DNA of 64,000 nucleotides from Microvenator marinus (GTDB taxonomy: Bacteria > Myxococcota_A > Bradymonadia > Bradymonadales > Bradymonadaceae), in contig NZ_CP042467.1 in assembly GCF_007993755.1 (NCBI RefSeq), positions 1,526,001-1,590,000 of the forward strand, read 5' to 3'. The translations under genes were made by a program, and so were the position numbers. Numbering within the stretch: position 1 is the stretch's first letter; every line of letters starts with the position of its first letter. Of this stretch, positions 1 to 11,300 are shown in pieces. The notes under the pieces were generated by a model. It worked only from the letters and a program-made list of their open reading frames with translations. It did not search any database and had not been told where the DNA came from.

Positions 1-1458
1 TCGAAGCTCGTCCGGGGTGAAAGGCTTCTCGATGCATCGGCGGGGATGGGCTTCGAGAAACTCCTGTGCGCGCGTCGTGAATGCGCCACCAGTCATGAAG
101 ACCACCGTATGTGCGCGTGAGTCTCCGGCCCTTTCAAGGCGCTCAAAAAAGTCCATTCCCGTCATTCCCGGCATCATCAGGTCCGTCAAGATCAAATCAA
201 ACTCAGCGGAGTCCAAGGCCTCAAGGGCTTCGATGGCGCTTGTCTTAGTCACAACCTTGTGTTCCCGAAGAGCCTGCGAGATTACCATGCCAATTACAGG
301 CTCATCATCAACCACGAGGATGCGTGCCGAGCTCTCAGACGCCTTCACAACGGTTGGCGACTGAAGCGTTATCTCCCGGTCGCTCGCTGGCAAAATGACC
401 TGGAAAACACACCCCTTAGACGAGGAACTAAGTTCGATTCGGCCACCAAAACCAGCGATGATCGAGTGACAGATTGAGAGCCCCAAACCCGTCCCAACTC
501 CTACTGGTTTGGTTGTGAAGAAGGGCTCGAAGACTTTCAGCCTATTCTCCTCAGAGATACCCGGGCCTGTGTCCTTGATCTCTACTACCGCCTCACCCGC
601 ATCGTTGGTGTAGGTAGAAACGGTGATGACGCTATCGTCATAGGCCTGATCCTCCATCGCCTGAGCGGCATTGATGAGCAGATTGATAAGCACCTGGCCA
701 AGCCGCGCTGAGTCACCATTGACGTTGGGTACTCGCTCAAATTGGGTCTGAAGATGAGCGCTATGACGGATCTCATTTTGGGTCATATCCATCGAGGTCT
801 GCACAATAGGCAGGAGGGCAACCACATGGGTTTCCTCGTTCTCCGACCTCGACAACGTATTCAGACTCAGAACAATCTTCCGAATCCGCTCAGCGCCCTT
901 CAAGGACTCGCCGATCATCTTCTGAAGGGATTCGTCCTTGGGGTAGAGTTCTTGGACCAGTGAGAGATTTCCAACAATGAACGTGAGCGGATTGTTGATC
1001 TCGTGGGCTACTCCAGCGGCGAGTGTACCCACGCTGGACATGCGGTCGGCGAAGATGAGCTGCGTCTTCATCTTCTCCTGTTCTTGTCGAGATGCCTCGA
1101 GCGCAAGCTCAGCTTCCATCTGGTCGGTGACGTCACGCGCAACGGCGTAAACCAATTCCTTTCCAAAATCATAGACGGAGCGCCACTCAAACCAACGAAA
1201 CCCGCCGTCCTTTGTTCGGTACCGATTGCGCAAGAGCGAGTGACTCCCTCTTTCGAACATAGCGGCTCGGGCATTGAGCACAGTGTGGTGATCCTCGGGA
1301 AGCACGAAGTCAAGAATAGGTCTCGCGAGCAACTCCTCCTTTGTCCAACCAAGGGTCCGCACCCAGGACTGGTTCAGTCGTTTGAAATATCCATCTCTCC
1401 CTGCAACACAAATGCAGTCGAGAGACATTTCAAAGAAATCGTCATCGTGTTCGTACAT
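1..1458 (-). CDS. Hybrid sensor histidine kinase/response regulator, C-terminus cut by window edge
   Basis: My reading of the minus strand gives 486 residues that run off the left edge. An N-terminal PAS domain (about 1-112, with an RDVTDQ end motif) is followed by a short coiled coil. The HisKA domain has phosphoacceptor His151 in AHEINN, and the HATPase domain has N box [17 protein letters not shown] and GTGLGLS. A receiver domain has VVDDEP and the phosphoacceptor Asp in LTDLMMPG. There is no membrane segment, so it is probably a cytosolic kinase that phosphorylates its own receiver domain. The ATG at 1458 is the first start after an in-frame TAG at 1462-1464; the Shine-Dalgarno is weak. 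It diverges from the lipoprotein at 1554. The ligand is unknown. Family assignment is sure, specificity is not. Confidence 0.93.
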   Translation of the reverse strand, partial: MYEHDDDFFEMSLDCICVAGRDGYFKRLNQSWVRTLGWTKEELLARPILDFVLPEDHHTVLNARAAMFERGSHSLLRNRYRTKDGGFRWFEWRSVYDFGKELVYAVARDVTDQMEAELALEASRQEQEKMKTQLIFADRMSSVGTLAAGVAHEINNPLTFIVGNLSLVQELYPKDESLQKMIGESLKGAERIRKIVLSLNTLSRSENEETHVVALLPIVQTSMDMTQNEIRHSAHLQTQFERVPNVNGDSARLGQVLINLLINAAQAMEDQAYDDSVITVSTYTNDAGEAVVEIKDTGPGISEENRLKVFEPFFTTKPVGVGTGLGLSICHSIIAGFGGRIELSSSSKGCVFQVILPASDREITLQSPTVVKASESSARILVVDDEPVIGMVISQALREHKVVTKTSAIEALEALDSAEFDLILTDLMMPGMTGMDFFERLERAGDSRAHTVVFMTGGAFTTRAQEFLEAHPRRCIEKPFTPDELR

Positions 1459-1553
1459 GAGCTAAATTCGATCGCACACCCTCGGGCCTCAAAGAGGCTG
1501 GTCGATACCTGTAGATTTGGATAATGTGCCCACGCATATCATCAGAGGATCTC

Positions 1554-2174
1554 ATGAAAATTACAATCCTGCTTCTTATTTCCATGCTGGTTGCTTGCGG
1601 AAGCACCAACAAGAAAGAAATCAAGCGCGAGCAGATCAACACGGACGACGCAAAGCTCACGGGGTATCTTGAGGATCTGCAAGGAGAATCCTGTTCTCCC
1701 TATTGTACTGCCACCGAAAACGAGCTCGATCTCGACAAAGAATTCGCCCAAGACGAGGCCACACTGGTCGAAGCGGATGGCAATACCTGCGCCGATGTGG
1801 TGATCCGTACGATCGCCGAACATGACGTCTCGATATCCAACCTGGCCGGCTCATGTCTCGTAGACGACTTGGAGTCTCCTCTTCAGGTGGGCCAAGAGAC
1901 CATCAATATTTTGGAGTATTCCGACGCGGAAGGGCCACGCATATTGGTGGAGGGACTTATGGACGGCGAGCTCACGGACGAAAACGGCCAAGCCACCAGC
2001 GTTCGTGAGCAATACACAGCGAACTCCGGCAACGTGATTCGAGTCAGCGAGCGACGGTCGCGCGTATGCTGTCAAGGAGAGCCACAAGTTTCCCTGAGTA
2101 TGTCCTTGAACCATACGACCGAAAACATCCAAGAGGCTCAAGGCATCGACTTTCTTTGGATTTTGGTGGAATAG
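1554..2174 (+). CDS. Small lipoprotein of unknown function
   Basis: A 206-residue protein with a lipoprotein signal peptide: MKITILLL then lipobox LVAC, lipidated Cys15. The mature part is acidic, has a few Cys pairs and no domain I recognise. I chose the ATG at 1554 because AGAGGA lies just upstream and the signal peptide begins there; an upstream in-frame start at 1524 would add ten residues ahead of the signal. The gene diverges from the hybrid kinase at 1458 and converges on the FMN enzyme, with 45 bases between the two stops and no clear terminator. Lipoprotein is firm, function unknown. Confidence 0.8.
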   Translation: MKITILLLISMLVACGSTNKKEIKREQINTDDAKLTGYLEDLQGESCSPYCTATENELDLDKEFAQDEATLVEADGNTCADVVIRTIAEHDVSISNLAGSCLVDDLESPLQVGQETINILEYSDAEGPRILVEGLMDGELTDENGQATSVREQYTANSGNVIRVSERRSRVCCQGEPQVSLSMSLNHTTENIQEAQGIDFLWILVE

Positions 2175-2219
2175 CGTCTTTTGCGATACTGAACGTTTCG
2201 TACCGCATTTCCCCAATTA

Positions 2220-3488
2220 CTACACAGACCGTACCGCATTAGCGTCGATCTCGGCGATGCTTCGGCAACCGGCGAGCCCCATGGTCAAATCGAAGTCAGC
2301 TTTGAAATTCGTGATGACCTCTTTGACTCCTTCTTCACCTGCCAACGCCAATCCCCAGATATAGGGGCGACCAAGGCAAACGGCTCTCGCACCATGGGCA
2401 ATTGCCTTAAACGCGTCTGCGCCACTTCGGATGCCGCTATCAAAGAGCACTGGATAGTCCGGCCCAGTCGCTGCCACACAAGATTTCAAGGCTTCGTAGG
2501 ACGCGACCGCACCGTCGACCTGCCGGCCGCCGTGGTTCGACACGATAATACCGTCCACACCTTCGTCTTTGGCCCGTTTTGCGTCATCTGGGTGCTGAAT
2601 GCCTTTGAGAATAATAGGAAGTTTGGTGTGCTCTCTTAGAAACGGCAAATCTTCCCAAGTAAGCGATGGCCGCGAGTAGATATTGATAAACTGCCTGACG
2701 GCTGCAAGCGGCTTTCCGGAACGAACGTTACTCAAGAGGTCATCAGGATACGTGGTCATCAATTGGGCGATAGCCTTAACGGTATCGAGTGTAATCTTGC
2801 GGTCTTGATCGACCTCGGAGTTCGCTGGAGTCTCGGCCAACAACTTTTGAAACACTGGGTCTGAGGTGTACTGTGCAATCCCTTTCCCTCTCAGGAATGG
2901 CAAATAGGCGAGGTCCAAGTCGCGGATTCGCCAGCCTAGAAGCGTCGTGTCCAGCGTCACAACGATAGCCTCGCAACCGCACGCTTCGGCGCGGGAGACC
3001 AAGCTAGCCACGAGGTCATTAGATTTAGACCAGTAGAGCTGGAACCAGCGCGGTGAATCGCCCATCTCAGCGGCGCACTTCTCCATCGAAACCGACGCTT
3101 GATTAGAGAAGATCATGGGTACACCTGTGGCAGCTGCAGCACGCGCCGTCGCGAGGTCTGCATCTGGGTGGGCCATCTCTTGAACACCAATCGGAGCGAG
3201 GAGAAACGGACTCTCCAAACGCCTACCAAAAAGCTCAACGGACGTGTCGCGCTCCGATACGTCCACAAGCATACGCGGCACGATACGATCCGCTTCAAAA
3301 GCACGCAGATTATTGTCCATCGTGCTCTCAAGTCCGGCACCACCGGCGATATACGCGAACGCCTCTGGGCTCATAATCTGAGAAGCTTGTGCCTCGAGCC
3401 TTGCCATTGAAATGGGCACCTTTGGACGCGCACCGCTAACACCTTGAACGTAGATTTCGCTTTGTCGCTTTCTCCCGATTTCACTCAT
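2220..3488 (-). CDS. FMN-dependent alpha-hydroxy acid oxidase, lactate 2-monooxygenase-like
   Basis: A 422-residue TIM-barrel flavoenzyme. Family residues are plain: APIGVQE near the N-terminus, FQLYW, VTLDTT, the flavin-contacting Lys in ILKGI, the catalytic His in [10 protein letters not shown], and the FMN phosphate loop DSGIRSG followed by GRPYIW. The long insert after [15 protein letters not shown] and the overall length suit lactate 2-monooxygenase and relatives better than the shorter glycolate/L-lactate dehydrogenases. It would oxidise an L-2-hydroxy acid, probably lactate, in the cytosol. The ATG at 3488 is preferred over the GTG two codons upstream because GAGG sits 5-6 bases before it. 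It lies 8 bases downstream of rsgA on the same strand, so the two are probably co-transcribed. The substrate is inference. Confidence 0.9.
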   Translation of the reverse strand: MSEIGRKRQSEIYVQGVSGARPKVPISMARLEAQASQIMSPEAFAYIAGGAGLESTMDNNLRAFEADRIVPRMLVDVSERDTSVELFGRRLESPFLLAPIGVQEMAHPDADLATARAAAATGVPMIFSNQASVSMEKCAAEMGDSPRWFQLYWSKSNDLVASLVSRAEACGCEAIVVTLDTTLLGWRIRDLDLAYLPFLRGKGIAQYTSDPVFQKLLAETPANSEVDQDRKITLDTVKAIAQLMTTYPDDLLSNVRSGKPLAAVRQFINIYSRPSLTWEDLPFLREHTKLPIILKGIQHPDDAKRAKDEGVDGIIVSNHGGRQVDGAVASYEALKSCVAATGPDYPVLFDSGIRSGADAFKAIAHGARAVCLGRPYIWGLALAGEEGVKEVITNFKADFDLTMGLAGCRSIAEIDANAVRSV

Positions 3489-3496
3489 ATCCACCT

Positions 3497-4588
3497 CTAT
3501 TTGCCTTTATTTTTACGATTCGTACTTTGGACCTTTTTATACATGGCCCCCTGCTTTTTCTGGTCTTTTCGCCGACTAATGCTCGCCGCCTCATTTACCC
3601 GCGATTCGTGGTAGGCGAGCTCGGCCTTGAGCTTTTTCCAGCCGTCGAGTCTCTCTTGGGAGATCTTTCCATTTTCGACCGCAGCTCGTACAGCACAGTC
3701 GGGTTCAGAATCATGCCCACAGTCGGAGAATCGGCACAAATGCGAGACTTCCTCTACGTCACCAAACGCGTCTTCTAGACTCTCATCATCAGCCCAGAGC
3801 TGAAACTCTCTCATGCCCGGCGTGTCGAGAAGCATGGCTCCGCCGTCGAGGAAGAAGATCTGACGATGAGTTGTCGTATGCCTTCCCTCATCGTCATCCT
3901 CCCGAATCTCGGCGGTTTTTTGAACTTGGTCGCCCATCAGAGCGTTGATAACGGTGGACTTCCCTACTCCAGAACTCCCCACAAATGCGATGGTTTTCCC
4001 GACTTCAAGCCATGGCTTCAAGACGTCTGTGGTCTGTGTTTGGTCTAGCGCACTGATCGCGAGTACGGTCGCACCTGAAGCTACCCCTTTCGCCTCTTCG
4101 ACAAACGCCTCAACCTCTTCAGCCACATCAGCCTTGTTCAAGAGGATGACCGGCTCAGCTCCAGCGTTCCAAATCGCGGTGACGTAGCGCTCGAGCCGTC
4201 TTGTATTGAACTCTTGATTCATCGAGGTCACGACGAACACGGTATCGAGGTTCGATCCAATCACCTGTTGGTGCGTCTTCTTACCCGCCGCTTGTCTGGC
4301 CAACGCGCCCTTTCGGGGCAAAACCTCTTGAATCACCCAAACAGGATCTCCCTGATCTTGCACGATGACCCAATCTCCCACCACAGGAGCGGAGTCTCTA
4401 TCCTTACCAGGGACAAGGGCCCGTAGAGGTTCGTGCTCAGGAAGCACGACCTCAAATTGGATGCCGTAATCCGCGGTCACACGAGCAAAGTAGTGACCTG
4501 CTTCAAGCTCACGTTCATAATCGGGGTCAAAGCCGAGTTCTTTAAGACTTCGAATCAAATCAACACCTTCAAAGGGCCGGGCATTCAT
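3497..4588 (-). CDS. rsgA: Ribosome small subunit-dependent GTPase A
   Basis: A 363-residue circularly permuted GTPase that acts in late maturation of the 30S subunit. An N-terminal OB-fold (about 30-95) is followed by G motifs in the permuted order: NKAD at 151-154 (G4), the P-loop GSSGVGKST at 204-212 (G1) and DTPG at 255-258 (G3). The C-terminal zinc knuckle uses Cys285, Cys290, His292 and Cys298. The tail is Lys-rich, consistent with RNA binding. Length is normal for the family. It precedes the FMN oxidase gene by 8 bases. There is no obvious Shine-Dalgarno before the ATG. The permuted motif order makes the assignment nearly certain. Confidence 0.97.
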   Translation of the reverse strand: MNARPFEGVDLIRSLKELGFDPDYERELEAGHYFARVTADYGIQFEVVLPEHEPLRALVPGKDRDSAPVVGDWVIVQDQGDPVWVIQEVLPRKGALARQAAGKKTHQQVIGSNLDTVFVVTSMNQEFNTRRLERYVTAIWNAGAEPVILLNKADVAEEVEAFVEEAKGVASGATVLAISALDQTQTTDVLKPWLEVGKTIAFVGSSGVGKSTVINALMGDQVQKTAEIREDDDEGRHTTTHRQIFFLDGGAMLLDTPGMREFQLWADDESLEDAFGDVEEVSHLCRFSDCGHDSEPDCAVRAAVENGKISQERLDGWKKLKAELAYHESRVNEAASISRRKDQKKQGAMYKKVQSTNRKNKGK

Positions 4589-4663
4589 AGGGAGTTTTGG
4601 TGTTTCATGTCAACGAGGGCTGATGAGTCTGATACACTCGGAAATCATTGCGAGGCTTAAGAA

Positions 4664-7600
4664 TTGCGTTCAGGTCAGAAAATCGGTCCCTTTGAAGTCG
4701 AACGCAGACTTGGCTCTGGCGGTATGGCCGAGGTTTGGCTTGCGAAGCAGGAGCAAACCGGTCTTAGAGTTGCCCTTAAGGTCCTCAAAGAAGCGAGCAC
4801 GGAGCTATTCAACGAAGCCCGCGCGCACGCAAGCCTTCAGCACCATCATATCGTCCAACTCTACGACTACGGACAGGACCCGCAGCCATTTCTATCCATG
4901 GAACGGATGGACGGAACGCTACGGGATATCTTACCACTCAAGTCCTTTGAGCACGTTCGCTCGGTGCTTGGCGCCACGTTGAGTGCGCTATCCTACGCCC
5001 ATGCTCGCGGCGTGATTCATCGCGATCTCAAACCTGAGAACATCCTCTACAAACGAGTCGGAAACGAACTCGTCCTAAAGCTCGCTGATTTCGGAATCGC
5101 TCACGCTTTTGGTGACCGCCATAAGTCGGATGGCTACTCGAGCGCTGGCACCCCACTCTACATGGCACCCGAGCAGTTCTTTGGCGACTGGCGAGACCTC
5201 GGGCCCTGGACCGATCTCTACGCGTTCGGTTGTATGATGGTGGAGCTGGTTTGCGGCAACCCCCCCTTCAGCGGCTCCCTCTCGCAACTTGCTTTCAAAC
5301 ATCTTCACGAAGCGGTGGAGCCGGCCAACGAGTTAATCCCGGTTCCAGAAGGATTTTGGGAACTCACCCAGGGACTTTTGAGTAAACTCCCTGGAACGCG
5401 CTACGAGCACGCCGCTGATGTGCTCGCTGAACTACTCGATCTACCCTCGGTTCAGGGCCCCATCAATGATTCTTCGGACTTTGTGCCTCTCGATACCGTC
5501 GCCACATTAAGTACACAGGACTGGGTCTATTCGCATACCGAACCCATGGGTGAGGTAACTCAAAAGACAGGGAAGGGAGAAGTCCCAGACGTTCGGGAGA
5601 CGCCAGCCAAACGCCCCATCCGGCGGCATTTCCCGCCAAGTGAATGGACCGGCCCCAAGCCTGGAAGAGCCGGCCTTGAGCTCGCCGGCTTAGGCCTCTT
5701 TGCACTCCGAGAGGTCCCGGTTGTTGGAGTTGACCGAGCCCGAGACGAGCTCTGGACTGAGTTCGTTCGAACAAGCAACTCGGGGCGTCCAAGAGTGGTC
5801 AATTTGGAGTCGGTCTCCGAAGACAGCGCTTGGCGCCTGAGCAAATGGGTCAGTGTTTATGCCGCGGAGCTTGGCGCTGCAAGGGTTTTTGAGATTCGCG
5901 CCACACCCAGTCGCGCCCCGCACGAAGGCATCGTTGGACTCGCAAATGATATCTTTCGCACTTGGGATATCGGGGACGAGACGCTCTTGAACCGAGCCCG
6001 CAAATTTGGAGCCGGCGGGGAGCTTCTCGGGATGGAGATCCTCGGCAGACTCTATTCACAACACGATGCGTTGCCCGGTCGTGCCGAGAAGTTAAAGGCG
6101 GCCAGCCGAATCCTCGCAGAATTGGCCGAGGCCCGTCCGATCATCTTGCTTGTGCGTGGCGTTCAGTTTGATGACGAACTGCCAGAGCTCATCTCGGAAG
6201 TCAGCGCGCTCGACGCACCGATCCTAGTGCTCACATGTGCCTGGGATGAGGCGCCTCCCGGAACACACAAAGTTCTAATTCAGGCTCATGATCCCGAGCT
6301 TTCGCGCGCTCAGATATCGGCGATGCTCCCTTTGAACGACGCGCTTGTTGACGAGCTCTCTGCGATTTGTGGCGACGATCAGGAGTTCGCGCGCCAAGCG
6401 CTCGCAAACCTTGTAGAGCGCGGCGCCTTGAGCGTTCTTGACGATTCGCTCGCGCTGAGAACCGACGTCATATTGCCAAAGAGTGCGCCAGAACTCTTCG
6501 TGATTCGATTGGATCGCGTGCTTCGTAGACTCAAAGAAGAGGCTCAGACTGCTCAGATTTGTCTGGAGATCGCGGGAGTCTTGGGAATTGCCCCGTCAAA
6601 TCAGGAGATTCGTGCTGTATGCGCGCGCCTCCACATACCTTTCAGTCCAAAGCTGGTCGAGATGCTCTTGGACTCAGGCCTTGCTCAAGGTGACGAGAAG
6701 TCGTGGTATTTTTCCCATCGCGAGATCGTTGAGTGCATCCGGGCAAGGGCGCGCGTGCAGGGGCGCTGGTCAGAGATCCAGGAAGCTGCAGCGGGGGTGT
6801 TGCGTGAACTCGCTACACCCGATAGCCCGGCAAACTACCATCTCAGAATCGCTCGACACTTTGAATCAGCGGGACGTGTTGACGATGCGCTGCTGCCCTT
6901 CTACTACGCCATCGCCCTCGAGATTCAGGACCAAAAGCCAGTCCGGAAACTGCTCGAAGACCGAGCCGCGCTCCTGAGCCGAGCCCACAAGGATCACTAC
7001 CAGTTCCACCTCTTGTTGCAGAAACGACTGATCGCTAGCCTTAGGCTCCAAGAGTCCAAAAAAGAGGGGCGCCAGCTCTTGAAGGACGTGATCGAAAGCT
7101 GCGAAGCCGAGCCCAGAGGACTCGAGTTACCTTATGCCGAGGCGCTCAAGGCACTTGGGTCGGACCTCAGCCTCGACGAGCCGAGAGAAGGACTGAGATA
7201 TTTTGCTCGTGCACTCGAAGTCTATACTGCCCAAGAGCTTCCACTAGAGATGGGCAAAGTGCTTCTGGGAATGGGCTTTATCAAGTATCGCCTCGGTGAA
7301 ATTGATTCGGCCGTGGAATCGTTTTCTGCTGCCGCAGAGCACTTCTTCAAGAGCGGAAGTCGAAAACGCGAGGCACAGGCGCTAGCTTACTCGGGCCACG
7401 CATTAGGGGCGCTCGGCAAGTTCGAGACGGCTATGCAGGAGCTCGAAAAGAGCGCAAACATCTCCAGAACGATTCACGATCGGTACGGGGAGTTCTTGGC
7501 GGAGCACGCCGTTGCGGTAACGCTTCGGCGACTCGGAAAGTACTCGGAATCACGCGAAAAAGTCGACGCAGTGCTCTTCCTCTCAAAAGACCTGAACGCC

Positions 7601-7834
7601 CACGAAAAAGCGATTTCTAGGCTAAACGACGCCCTGCTCACCGTTGTGGAGGATGGGTTGCTCGCGCGAGAAAAATTCGAAGCCCTCCTAGAAGAGTCAT
7701 TAGACGAATCGACGAAGAAAATTGCCAGGGCGGCAATGAGTTTTCTAGAGGGTGACGCTCTCCCGGATGATGCTCATCCCGACATCAAATACCTTTTGGA
7801 GATTCGCCAAAGGGTCGGGTCCCGAGCCGATTAA
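4664..7834 (+). CDS. Large Ser/Thr protein kinase with decayed ATPase module and TPR region
   Basis: A 1056-residue protein. Residues 1-270 form a complete Hanks-type kinase: Gly loop GSGGMA (17-22), Lys39 in VALKV, HRD at 119-121, DFG at 142-144 and APE at 168-170. After a linker comes a region starting VGVDRARDELW (about 350-560) laid out like the NTPase module of kinase-ATPase fusions, but with no GxxxxGK[ST] and no acidic Walker B. Residues from about 780 on are helical, TPR-like repeats. There is no transmembrane segment, so it is probably cytosolic. The start is TTG at 4664, with GAGG eight bases upstream. It is divergent from rsgA; its last four bases overlap the stop of the convergent lipoprotein. 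Kinase activity is likely, the input unknown. Confidence 0.9.
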   Translation: MRSGQKIGPFEVERRLGSGGMAEVWLAKQEQTGLRVALKVLKEASTELFNEARAHASLQHHHIVQLYDYGQDPQPFLSMERMDGTLRDILPLKSFEHVRSVLGATLSALSYAHARGVIHRDLKPENILYKRVGNELVLKLADFGIAHAFGDRHKSDGYSSAGTPLYMAPEQFFGDWRDLGPWTDLYAFGCMMVELVCGNPPFSGSLSQLAFKHLHEAVEPANELIPVPEGFWELTQGLLSKLPGTRYEHAADVLAELLDLPSVQGPINDSSDFVPLDTVATLSTQDWVYSHTEPMGEVTQKTGKGEVPDVRETPAKRPIRRHFPPSEWTGPKPGRAGLELAGLGLFALREVPVVGVDRARDELWTEFVRTSNSGRPRVVNLESVSEDSAWRLSKWVSVYAAELGAARVFEIRATPSRAPHEGIVGLANDIFRTWDIGDETLLNRARKFGAGGELLGMEILGRLYSQHDALPGRAEKLKAASRILAELAEARPIILLVRGVQFDDELPELISEVSALDAPILVLTCAWDEAPPGTHKVLIQAHDPELSRAQISAMLPLNDALVDELSAICGDDQEFARQALANLVERGALSVLDDSLALRTDVILPKSAPELFVIRLDRVLRRLKEEAQTAQICLEIAGVLGIAPSNQEIRAVCARLHIPFSPKLVEMLLDSGLAQGDEKSWYFSHREIVECIRARARVQGRWSEIQEAAAGVLRELATPDSPANYHLRIARHFESAGRVDDALLPFYYAIALEIQDQKPVRKLLEDRAALLSRAHKDHYQFHLLLQKRLIASLRLQESKKEGRQLLKDVIESCEAEPRGLELPYAEALKALGSDLSLDEPREGLRYFARALEVYTAQELPLEMGKVLLGMGFIKYRLGEIDSAVESFSAAAEHFFKSGSRKREAQALAYSGHALGALGKFETAMQELEKSANISRTIHDRYGEFLAEHAVAVTLRRLGKYSESREKVDAVLFLSKDLNAHEKAISRLNDALLTVVEDGLLAREKFEALLEESLDESTKKIARAAMSFLEGDALPDDAHPDIKYLLEIRQRVGSRAD

Positions 7835-8325
7835 TCGAGCCGTGGAACAGGCATCTCGCCCACGTTTTCATCGGCCGGGGCGCCGCCTTTTTGCGCTTCT
7901 CCAACGCCAAACTCGCCGCAATTCAACGGGTCCCTCTCAGGCGAAAAACACCCCCTCGAATACGCCTGTGCACACTCGGATTGTTGGGCCGAGCCAAAAG
8001 GTTTGCACTTCTCAAAACACGTTTGATCGGGGCAACCCGAGGGAGCAGCGGATGGACGCGCTGAGCGTTTGGGTGCAGTTTTTGGAGCCTCAGATGAGCG
8101 CTCTCTCGCGGAATCCTCGACCGGGACTGGTTCAGCCGCGGGTGCTTGGGCGGGTGCAGGTTCAGCCGACACTTCCTCGTCCACAGCATCGGCCTCCTCG
8201 GACTCGGCCTTAGATTCTTCGGCTTGGGTTGGAGCAGCAAAATTGGCCGGGATTCCCTCGTCCTCGCGCTGCTGAGAACACGATAGCGCAAAAACCGCGC
8301 AGATTATCAGCGAAAATCGTTTCAT
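7831..8325 (-). CDS. Ala/Pro/Glu-rich lipoprotein with Cys-rich tail
   Basis: A 164-residue lipoprotein: MKRFSLIICA then lipobox ALSC, lipidated Cys16. A low-complexity Glu/Ala/Pro segment (about 30-90) leads to a short Cys-rich domain with CPDQTCFEKC and further Cys residues. This is a stalk-plus-small-domain layout often seen in surface lipoproteins of this bacterial group. I recognise no enzymatic domain. Its stop overlaps the stop of the convergent kinase gene by four bases, so the two transcripts must run into each other. Function is unknown. Confidence 0.75.
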   Translation of the reverse strand: MKRFSLIICAVFALSCSQQREDEGIPANFAAPTQAEESKAESEEADAVDEEVSAEPAPAQAPAAEPVPVEDSARERSSEAPKTAPKRSARPSAAPSGCPDQTCFEKCKPFGSAQQSECAQAYSRGCFSPERDPLNCGEFGVGEAQKGGAPADENVGEMPVPRLD

Positions 8326-8392
8326 GACTCTCCTCTTGGGTCGTTTCGTGTAGTATGAACGAAGTGCGCGTAAAAAGGATCAAGAATTTAGT

Positions 8393-11300
8393 ATGGGTAT
8401 AACAACTCTACTCTTTGAACGGGGTATCGCCGAGTTGCTGAACGCTACGACTTCAGCTTCGTGGGTACTTTTTGCACGCCGTTCACCCCGAGGATTTGAC
8501 GTAGTCATTTGGAAAGACGGCGTTTTTGAGCGACACGAGGCTGAGAGTGTTTCGGTTGAGGACCAACGCCTAAAAATCTCCCCTCGGCTTGTAGACCCCG
8601 AAGGCTGTGTGGGTTTTCAGATACTCAAGAATCCGGTCTGGGATATCCTCGCGTTGGATGTAAGTCCTGAAAACGCACCACAGATCGCGGTTTCAGTGGA
8701 CCGACTTTTCCAGCTTGCGATGGAAACGTCCGAGCTTCCTCAACTCACACCGATCGATCACGCAAGTGATGTCCTTGAGCGTATCCAGGACGCCTTTTAT
8801 GCACTCGACGAAGACTTCCGCTTCGTCTGGGTAAATGCGGCCGGGGAGAGACTCGCTCGTCTATCGCGCCGAGAGATGATGGGAAAGAGGCCCTGGGAAA
8901 CACACCCCGAGGTCGCCGGGACGAACCTCGAACAAATCTATCGAGACGCGATGAAAGACGGACAAAGTCGCGTCCTTAAGTACTTCATGGAAAACGAAGG
9001 CGAATGGGTAGAGGGACGTGTATTCCCAAGTCCCCAAGGGATTGCAGCCTACTACACGATCTTCACTGAGACGCATCGGCAGTCCATGAAGCAAGAGCTC
9101 ATGGAAGTGGTGGCAACGGGTGTTCAACCCGCTGAGACTCCCCGGGAGATTCTAGAGGCCGGGGTAAAGGCGATCCACGATCAACTTGATTGGGATTTTG
9201 GCGGCGTTTGGTTGTCGGGCCCCCAAGGCGTCGGGAGCTCAGCGCTCTGGGCGAGCGACACTGAGCTCGCTGAAACGATGAGCCAAACGGTCGCATCGAT
9301 GGAGGACCTGCCGGTCACGCTTCTTCAGGGTAAGTACGGATTCAAAGCACTAGTGCTGATCAGACTACACCTTGATGACTATCAAAAGTGTATCTTGGCG
9401 TTTGGTCGAACAAACAACGATTGGACGCTCTGGACTCGGGTCCTGACTGATGCCCGTGAGTCCTTAGAGATCATCTTCCAACGGCGTTTTGCTCGGCTCC
9501 ATATGGATCGGATCTTCCGATTCACGCCTGACTGCCTCGCTGTGCTCGATAGCACCGAGCGCTTCATTCGGGTAAACCCCACGCTTGAGTTTCTGCTTGG
9601 TTACACGGGTAAATCGCTTCGAACGATGTGTTTCCGAGATCTTGTGCATCCGGATGATATCGAAGACGTGGCCGAAGAATTCGAAGGTGTCCTGACCAAT
9701 GACACCTTGATTGCTTTCGAGGCACGGATGCGCACGGTGCACGGACTCTGGCGCTGGATTTCCTGGTCTTGCCACCCGATGAGCGACGAGCAAGTGCTCT
9801 TTCTCTCGGGTCGGGATATCACCGAGCAAAAATCGGCCGAAGATGCAGTTATCTCACAGACTCGAAAGCTTAGAGAACGCGAGCAACGGTTGCGAACCAT
9901 CTCAAACCTGACCAACGATGCGTTTTGGGACTGGAACATCGAACAAAACAAGATTTGGTGGCCGGCGGAAGATGCCGAGTACGGGCAACCGCGCACCATT
10001 GAAGACTGGTTTTCGCTCGTTCATGTGGAAGATCTACCACACGTCAAAGCCGTGCTCCTCTCAATCGGGGAGCGCGAAAATTCCGAATGTACGCTTACCT
10101 TTCGCTATAAACGAGTCGATGGAAAGTGGGCATCTGTACGAGCACGCGCGATTTCGAAAATCAACTCGGTCACGGGTGAGATGCACGTCTACGGGGGCTT
10201 CAACGATATTACGTCGGAGCTCGAATTCAACGAGAGAATACGCATCTCCGAGGAGCGATTCCGTCTGATTTCGCTCGCCTCGCAGGACATGATCTTTGAG
10301 TGGGATTTGGAAGAGAACACCATCTGGTGGAGCGAGGATCTCGATCAATCCTTCGGCGATATGTCCACCATTGAACTCTGGCAACAACGCGTTCATCCCG
10401 ACGATATTGAACGCGTTACCAAGAGTCTAAGTCATGCCATTTTTACCAAGGACCGGGTATGGCAAGAGGAGTACCGCCTAAAGAGACAGAACGATACCTG
10501 GGCCTTCGTCAAAGAAACCGGACGGGTCGTGCTCAACGCTGAGGGCTCCCCTGTGAGGATGGTGGGCGGCGTGATCGACGTCTCCGAAAAGCGCGACCAA
10601 ATGCTTCGCCTGCAGGAACAAGCTCAACTCATCGAACAGGCATCGAGCGCCATCTCCGTTCGAGATCTCGCTGGCATCGTTCATCTTTGGAATCAAGCCG
10701 CTTCGCAAATCTATGGCGTCCAACAATCCGATATCGTCGGAAAACACCTTTCAAACTTTGTGAATTTTGATCCCATGATCTTCACAGAAGCCGTACGTGC
10801 GACCCTCGAAAAAGGGTCATGGGAAGGTGAATTCCACGTCTTGATCAACGGGGTGCCAAAGGTCATCACAGCGCGCTGGTCCTTACTCATCCAAGAACAT
10901 GCAAAGAAGATTGTCGCCTTCGAAAGCGATTCCACGCAAACGAAGCTTCTGGAATCACAATACATTCGTGCCCAAAGACTTGAGTCCGTGGGACGACTGG
11001 CAGCCGGTATTGCGCACGACCTCAACAACGTGCTTTCTCCGTTACTCGTCGGACTAGGCACCCTCAAGCGCGAAGAAGATTCGGATTCCAAACTCAAGCT
11101 GCTCAACACTCTGGAAGGTACCACGCTCCGAGGTCGCGATATCATTCGTCAACTCCTTGGGTACGCCAGAGGGGAAGAGGTCGAAATGAAACTTCTCGAC
11201 CTCCAACTCTTGACTCAAGACTTTGTCGGCCTTGCGTCTGATACGCTACCCAAGGCCATTCGATTGGAATCCGACCTTAATAGCGCGGATGCGTGGGTGG

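Noticed and set aside
1003-1524. Plus-strand frame of 173 codons opposite the first hybrid kinase
   Set aside because: The minus strand reads as PAS-HisKA without interruption, so this is a shadow.
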